Shown here in pieces: positions 7,137 to 9,518 of a stretch of 9,518 nucleotides of DNA. The DNA comes from Anaerolineae bacterium (GTDB lineage: Bacteria > Chloroflexota > Anaerolineae > Aggregatilineales > UBA3940). Made by a program: the position numbers and the translations under genes. The notes below the pieces were generated by a model. It searched no databases. It was not told the DNA's origin and saw only the letters and a program-made list of their open reading frames with translations. The stretch is from the NCBI GenBank assembly GCA_020852775.1, contig JADZAD010000099.1:1-9518 (forward strand). The letters run 5' to 3'. Positions within the stretch are counted from its first letter, which is position 1. Each line of letters starts with the position of its first letter.

Positions 7137-7907
7137 ATGCCGGAACAGAACCATCCTAAGATTTCCCTGCTTGATGTCACCTTCCGCTATGCGGATGAGA
7201 CGGAAGCGCTCCGGAAGATTACACTGGACATCGCGCCTAACCAGGTGTATGTCCTTTTTGGCCCTTCGCGCAGTGGCAAATCGACCTTACTGCGCCTGTT
7301 GAATCGCCTCTCTGACCTGACAGAGGGTGCACAGGTCAGCGGACGGATCGCTCTCAACGGGCAGGATATCTTCTCCCCGGCCGTGCGTGTGGCGGCGCTG
7401 CGCCGCCGGGTGAGCATGGTCTTTGCAATCCCTACGCCACTCCCCGGCAGTATTCGTGAGAATCTGACATACGGCCTGCGAATGGCTGGTGCTACTGACC
7501 CGCTGATGCTGGAAGAACGGATTCAGCAGTCACTGGTGCAGGCAGCGTTATGGGACGAGGTGAAAGACCGCCTCGACCACTCCGCGATGGCGCTTTCCGG
7601 TGGGCAGCAGCAGCGCCTGTGCATCGCGCGGAGCCTCGCCCTGCAGCCGGAAGTCCTGCTGCTCGACAACCCAACCTCCGGGCTTGATCCGCTCTCGACG
7701 GCCACGGTCGAGGACTCGCTCTACGAACTGAAGCGCAGCTACACGATCATCATGGTGCCGCACAGCGTCCAGCAGGCGGGGCGCGTGGCGGATCGGGCAG
7801 CCTTCATGCTGGATGGCGAACTGATCGAGGAAGGCCCGCGCGACCGGATATTCATTAATCCCACCCATGAACGAACCGAAAGCTACGTCACGGGGCGTTT
7901 CGGCTGA
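7137..7907 (+). CDS. Degenerate PstB-like ATPase subunit (system 2)
   Basis: A full-length PstB homologue (256 residues) without key catalytic residues. Walker A is kept as G-P-S-R-S-G-K-S-T (42-50). The Q-loop reads M-V-F-A-I-P, with Ala97 where PstB has Gln. The signature L-S-G-G-Q (153-157) is perfect. Walker B reads L-L-L-D-N-P, with Asn178 in place of the catalytic Glu. The D-loop is S-G-L-D, and H-loop His209 is kept but preceded by Pro instead of Thr. It can probably bind ATP yet hydrolyse it poorly. The C-terminus is intact (ending R-F-G as in PstB1), so it is not a decaying pseudogene. GGTGA at 7126-7130 lies 6 bases before the ATG. Its stop overlaps the pstB3 start (TGATG), which points to a 1:1 heterodimer. 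A regulatory role is an alternative. Confidence 0.9.
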   Translation: MPEQNHPKISLLDVTFRYADETEALRKITLDIAPNQVYVLFGPSRSGKSTLLRLLNRLSDLTEGAQVSGRIALNGQDIFSPAVRVAALRRRVSMVFAIPTPLPGSIRENLTYGLRMAGATDPLMLEERIQQSLVQAALWDEVKDRLDHSAMALSGGQQQRLCIARSLALQPEVLLLDNPTSGLDPLSTATVEDSLYELKRSYTIIMVPHSVQQAGRVADRAAFMLDGELIEEGPRDRIFINPTHERTESYVTGRFG

Positions 7908-8662
7908 TGGCAGATATTATCGAGGTACGCAACTTCACGTTCTTCTACGGCAGCTTCCGGGCGATCCGGGAACTGAACCTGTCAATCAGGGCCAATCAGA
8001 TCACGGCACTGATCGGCCCCTCAGGCTGCGGCAAATCGACGTTTCTGCGCTCGCTGAACCGTATGAACGACACGATACGCGGGACGCATGTGCAGGGTGA
8101 GGTCCTCCTTGACGGGCAGAACATTTACGCCCCGGAAGTCGATGTGACCGAGCTTCGCCAGCGGGTTGGTATGGTCTTTCAGCGCCCTAACCCCTTCCCG
8201 CAGTCGATCTACGACAACGTGGCGTTCGGGCCGCGTGTGCTCGGCATGGACAGGACACAGAACCTCGAGACGATCGTGCGCGAAAGCCTCGAAAAGGCGG
8301 TGCTGTGGGATGAAGTGAAAGATCACCTGCGGACTTCCGCGCTTGATCTCAGCCCCGGCCAGCAGCAGCGCCTTTGTATTGCCCGCACGATCGCCGTCCG
8401 CCCTGAAGTGATCCTGATGGATGAGCCCTGCTCGGCGCTCGACCCGGTTGCCACCCTGCGAATCGAAGACTTAATGCGCGAGCTGGCACGGGATTACACG
8501 ATCGTAATCGTGACACATAACATGCAGCAGGCGGCACGCGCCTCGGACTGGACGGGCTTCTTCTGGCTGGGTGAACTGGTCGAGTTCCGCGAGACCGCCG
8601 ACCTGTTCAGCAACCCACGCGAGGCGCTCACCGAAGCCTACATCAGCGGGCGGCGAGGATAG
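7907..8662 (+). CDS. pstB: Phosphate ABC transporter ATPase PstB (system 2, catalytic)
   Basis: A PstB of 251 residues with an intact catalytic set: Walker A G-P-S-G-C-G-K-S-T (37-45), Q-loop Gln92 in F-Q-R-P-N-P-F-P, Walker B I-L-M-D-E-P with Glu173, D-loop S-A-L-D and H-loop T-H-N-M-Q-Q-A. The signature is L-S-P-G-Q (148-152), with Pro for the usual third-position Gly. The N-P-F-P and W-D-E-V-K-D segments are PstB hallmarks and separate it from other ABC ATPases. The start shares one base with the pstB2 stop and has no good Shine-Dalgarno sequence, so translation likely depends on coupling. It is more similar in motif detail to PstB1 (Q-N-I-Y-A-P-E) than to PstB2. It is the last gene of the operon, 14 bases before the terminator. 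Confidence 0.94.
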   Translation: MADIIEVRNFTFFYGSFRAIRELNLSIRANQITALIGPSGCGKSTFLRSLNRMNDTIRGTHVQGEVLLDGQNIYAPEVDVTELRQRVGMVFQRPNPFPQSIYDNVAFGPRVLGMDRTQNLETIVRESLEKAVLWDEVKDHLRTSALDLSPGQQQRLCIARTIAVRPEVILMDEPCSALDPVATLRIEDLMRELARDYTIVIVTHNMQQAARASDWTGFFWLGELVEFRETADLFSNPREALTEAYISGRRG

Positions 8663-8676
8663 GCTGGAGGCGAGAC

Positions 8677-8712
8677 AACAAAAATGCCCGTCATGTGACG
8701 GGCATTTTTGTT
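8677..8712. terminator. Bidirectional rho-independent terminator
   Basis: Two 17-base arms are perfectly complementary (8677-8693 and 8696-8712). Each has a GC-rich core (TGCCCGTCA/TGACGGGCA) flanked by five A or five T residues. On the + strand the T-run follows the stem and ends the pst operon 14 bases after pstB3. On the - strand the same structure follows the tRNA gene by four bases. Confidence 0.9.
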
Positions 8713-8716
8713 ACGA

Positions 8717-8789
8717 TGGACCCAAAGGGGCTCGAACCCTTGACCTCCACAATGCCATTGTGGCGCTCTCCCAGCTGAGCTATGGGCCC
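8717..8789 (-). tRNA. tRNA-Ala (anticodon GGC)
   Basis: On the - strand the 73-base gene begins GGGCCCATAGCTCAGC and ends TGGGTCCA. The acceptor stem pairs fully and contains the G3-U70 wobble that identifies tRNA-Ala, with A73 as discriminator. The D arm (GCTC/GAGC), anticodon stem (CCACA/TGTGG) with 7-base loop ATGGCAT, and T arm with GGTTCGAACCC are all regular. The anticodon is GGC. The 3' CCA is not encoded (TCG follows) and must be added after transcription. Confidence 0.96.
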
Positions 8790-8804
8790 GGTCAAGTGCA
8801 AGGA

Positions 8805-8833
8805 ATTATGCCGCACTCCAGCCGCGATTGCAA
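8805..8833 (-). promoter_or_regulatory. Promoter of the tRNA-Ala gene
   Basis: Read on the - strand, TTGCAA (8833-8828) is a -35 element with 4 of 6 matches. After exactly 17 bases comes CATAAT (8810-8805), a -10 with 5 of 6 matches. The tRNA begins 15 bases beyond the -10, which allows a leader of only several bases. Confidence 0.7.
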
Positions 8834-8920
8834 GAAAAACCTTCCATGCGCCAGTGTGAGGCCCGCAACAGGACTTGCCCGTGATAGCCATCCGGGAAGC
8901 ACCGGGGTATGATCCCCCTG

Positions 8921-8982
8921 AGTACTGGAATTGAACCGCAGAATCGGCAAAGGTATCGCCCCGGATGAGCTACAACCCCGAC
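8921..8982 (-). pseudogene. Possible degenerate tRNA remnant
   Basis: On the - strand this segment holds TAGCTCATCCGG, near the D-arm (A-box) consensus. After a 35-base offset comes GGTTCAATTCC, an exact match to the T-loop (B-box) consensus. A real tRNA has about 44 bases between these points, so roughly nine are missing. GCTC can pair with GGGC as a D stem, but the T stem has only two good pairs and the acceptor ends do not pair. It is either a tRNA relic with an internal deletion or a chance match; it overlaps the first 18 bases of the PBP gene. Confidence 0.3.
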
Positions 8983-9518
8983 TCTGAACCTACCCGTCAG
9001 CACGACCCTGTCCCGGATGAGCCAACCATCGAGGCGCCTGTTCTGCGCGATGAGCCGGCCATCAGCCCGCTGCTGGCTGAACCAGCGCCGCGGGAATCCT
9101 CCGCGCCGCGCCGCAAGCGCCGCCGTTTTCGCGGAGGCGGCTTCCTCGGCTGCCTGCAAACCGTACTGGCGATAGGTGCGATGGGCTTCGCGGCGGTCGC
9201 CGCGACCGCCGCTATCATCGGCCTGATTATCTATACCTCCCTCTCTGCCGAGCTGGAACAGGACATGGCGAAACTCCAGTCGATGGAGGGTGTCGAGGAT
9301 TTTGAGGTGACGCGCATCTACGACCGCAAAGGCAACATGCTCTATGAGCTGTTTGATGAAGGGCGGCGCACAGAAGTTACACTGGAGGAGATCCCTTACG
9401 TCCTGCGCTGGGCGACTGTAGCGACCGAAGACAACACGTTCTACGAAAACCCCGGCTTCGACCCGCAGTCGATCGCGCGGGCGGCGTGGGAGTGGGCGCA
9501 GCAGGGCGAGATTGTCTC
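8965..9518 (+). CDS. Class A penicillin-binding protein, glycosyltransferase 51 domain, 3' end missing
   Basis: The first 184 residues of a peptidoglycan glycosyltransferase that runs off the window. ATG 8965 is the only possible start, because an in-frame stop lies 33 bases upstream; AAAGG at 8949-8953 may serve as ribosome binding site. Residues 1-58 are a cytoplasmic tail rich in Pro, Glu and Asp, ending in a basic cluster (R-R-K-R-R-R). A membrane anchor spans about 64-91. Then comes T-R-I-Y-D-R-K-G-N-M-L-Y-E (116-128), the usual lead-in to GT51. The catalytic motif is A-T-E-D-N-T-F-Y-E-N-P-G-F-D (153-166), with Glu155 as the glycosyl-transfer base; Asn162 stands where many homologues have His. 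Whether a transpeptidase domain follows cannot be seen. It is unrelated to phosphate transport. Confidence 0.88.
   Translation, partial: MSYNPDSEPTRQHDPVPDEPTIEAPVLRDEPAISPLLAEPAPRESSAPRRKRRRFRGGGFLGCLQTVLAIGAMGFAAVAATAAIIGLIIYTSLSAELEQDMAKLQSMEGVEDFEVTRIYDRKGNMLYELFDEGRRTEVTLEEIPYVLRWATVATEDNTFYENPGFDPQSIARAAWEWAQQGEIV

Larger units (their letters stand above)
8663..8964. other. Intergenic region with convergent tRNA unit
   Basis: This 302-base stretch between pstB3 and the PBP gene holds the terminator, the tRNA-Ala gene, its promoter, and part of the degenerate tRNA-like segment. Between 8834 and 8920 I see only a TATGAT at 8908-8913 (possible -10 for the PBP gene, poor -35) inside a small GGGG/CCCC hairpin (8904-8917). 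Confidence 0.6.

Noticed and set aside
7137..7907. PstB2 as a decaying pseudogene
   Set aside because: The gene is full length and in frame, keeps Walker A, signature and H-loop, and is coupled to pstB3; only specific catalytic positions differ.
8691..8891. Minus-strand reading frame of 66 residues containing P-I-A-Q-L-G-E-R
   Set aside because: This is the translation of the tRNA-Ala gene, a well-known false protein.
1..9518. CRISPR array, insertion sequence or phage attachment site
   Set aside because: I found no regularly spaced repeats, transposase, terminal inverted repeats or integrase; the tRNA gene has no duplicated 3' end in the window.

Overview
The window carries two consecutive Pst-type phosphate ABC transporter gene sets on the + strand, then a convergent tRNA-Ala gene and the start of a penicillin-binding protein gene. 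High GC, tight start/stop overlaps, lipoprotein signal peptides and a class A PBP with a long charged cytoplasmic tail suggest a GC-rich, diderm-like or monoderm bacterium. The style of the lipoproteins and of the PBP motif (E-D-N-T-F-Y-E-N-P-G-F-D) makes Chloroflexota (Anaerolineae-like) my best guess. That is inference from sequence style, not a database result.

Layout. 1-735: C-terminal part of a PstS-like binding protein, cut by the window's left edge. 735-3342: pstC1, pstA1 and pstB1, overlapping each other by 1-4 bases. 3425-4189: a lipoprotein of unknown function with its own strong ribosome binding site. 4190-4389: a 200-base gap with a promoter whose -35 region is a Pho-box-like repeat. 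4390-8662: a second set, pstS2, pstC2, pstA2 and two successive ATPase genes (pstB2, pstB3). 8677-8712: a terminator hairpin that can serve both strands. 8717-8789 (minus): tRNA-Ala(GGC) with its own promoter at 8805-8833. About 8921-8982 (minus): a degenerate tRNA-like segment. 8965 to the edge: the 5' part of a class A PBP gene.

How it works together. In each set PstS captures phosphate (or a similar oxyanion) outside the membrane, PstC and PstA form the channel, and PstB proteins supply ATP hydrolysis. The second set is unusual. PstB2 has lost the catalytic glutamate (Asn instead) and the Q-loop glutamine (Ala instead) but keeps a perfect LSGGQ signature. PstB3 has an intact catalytic site but an altered signature (LSPGQ). 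If the two form a heterodimer, all defects fall in one composite ATP site and the other is fully canonical, the pattern known from asymmetric ABC transporters. The first set has a single PstB and a PstS with an EF-hand-type calcium loop and a changed anion-binding motif (SGA for SGT), so the two systems may differ in affinity or ligand. No phoU, phoB or phoR gene lies in the window.
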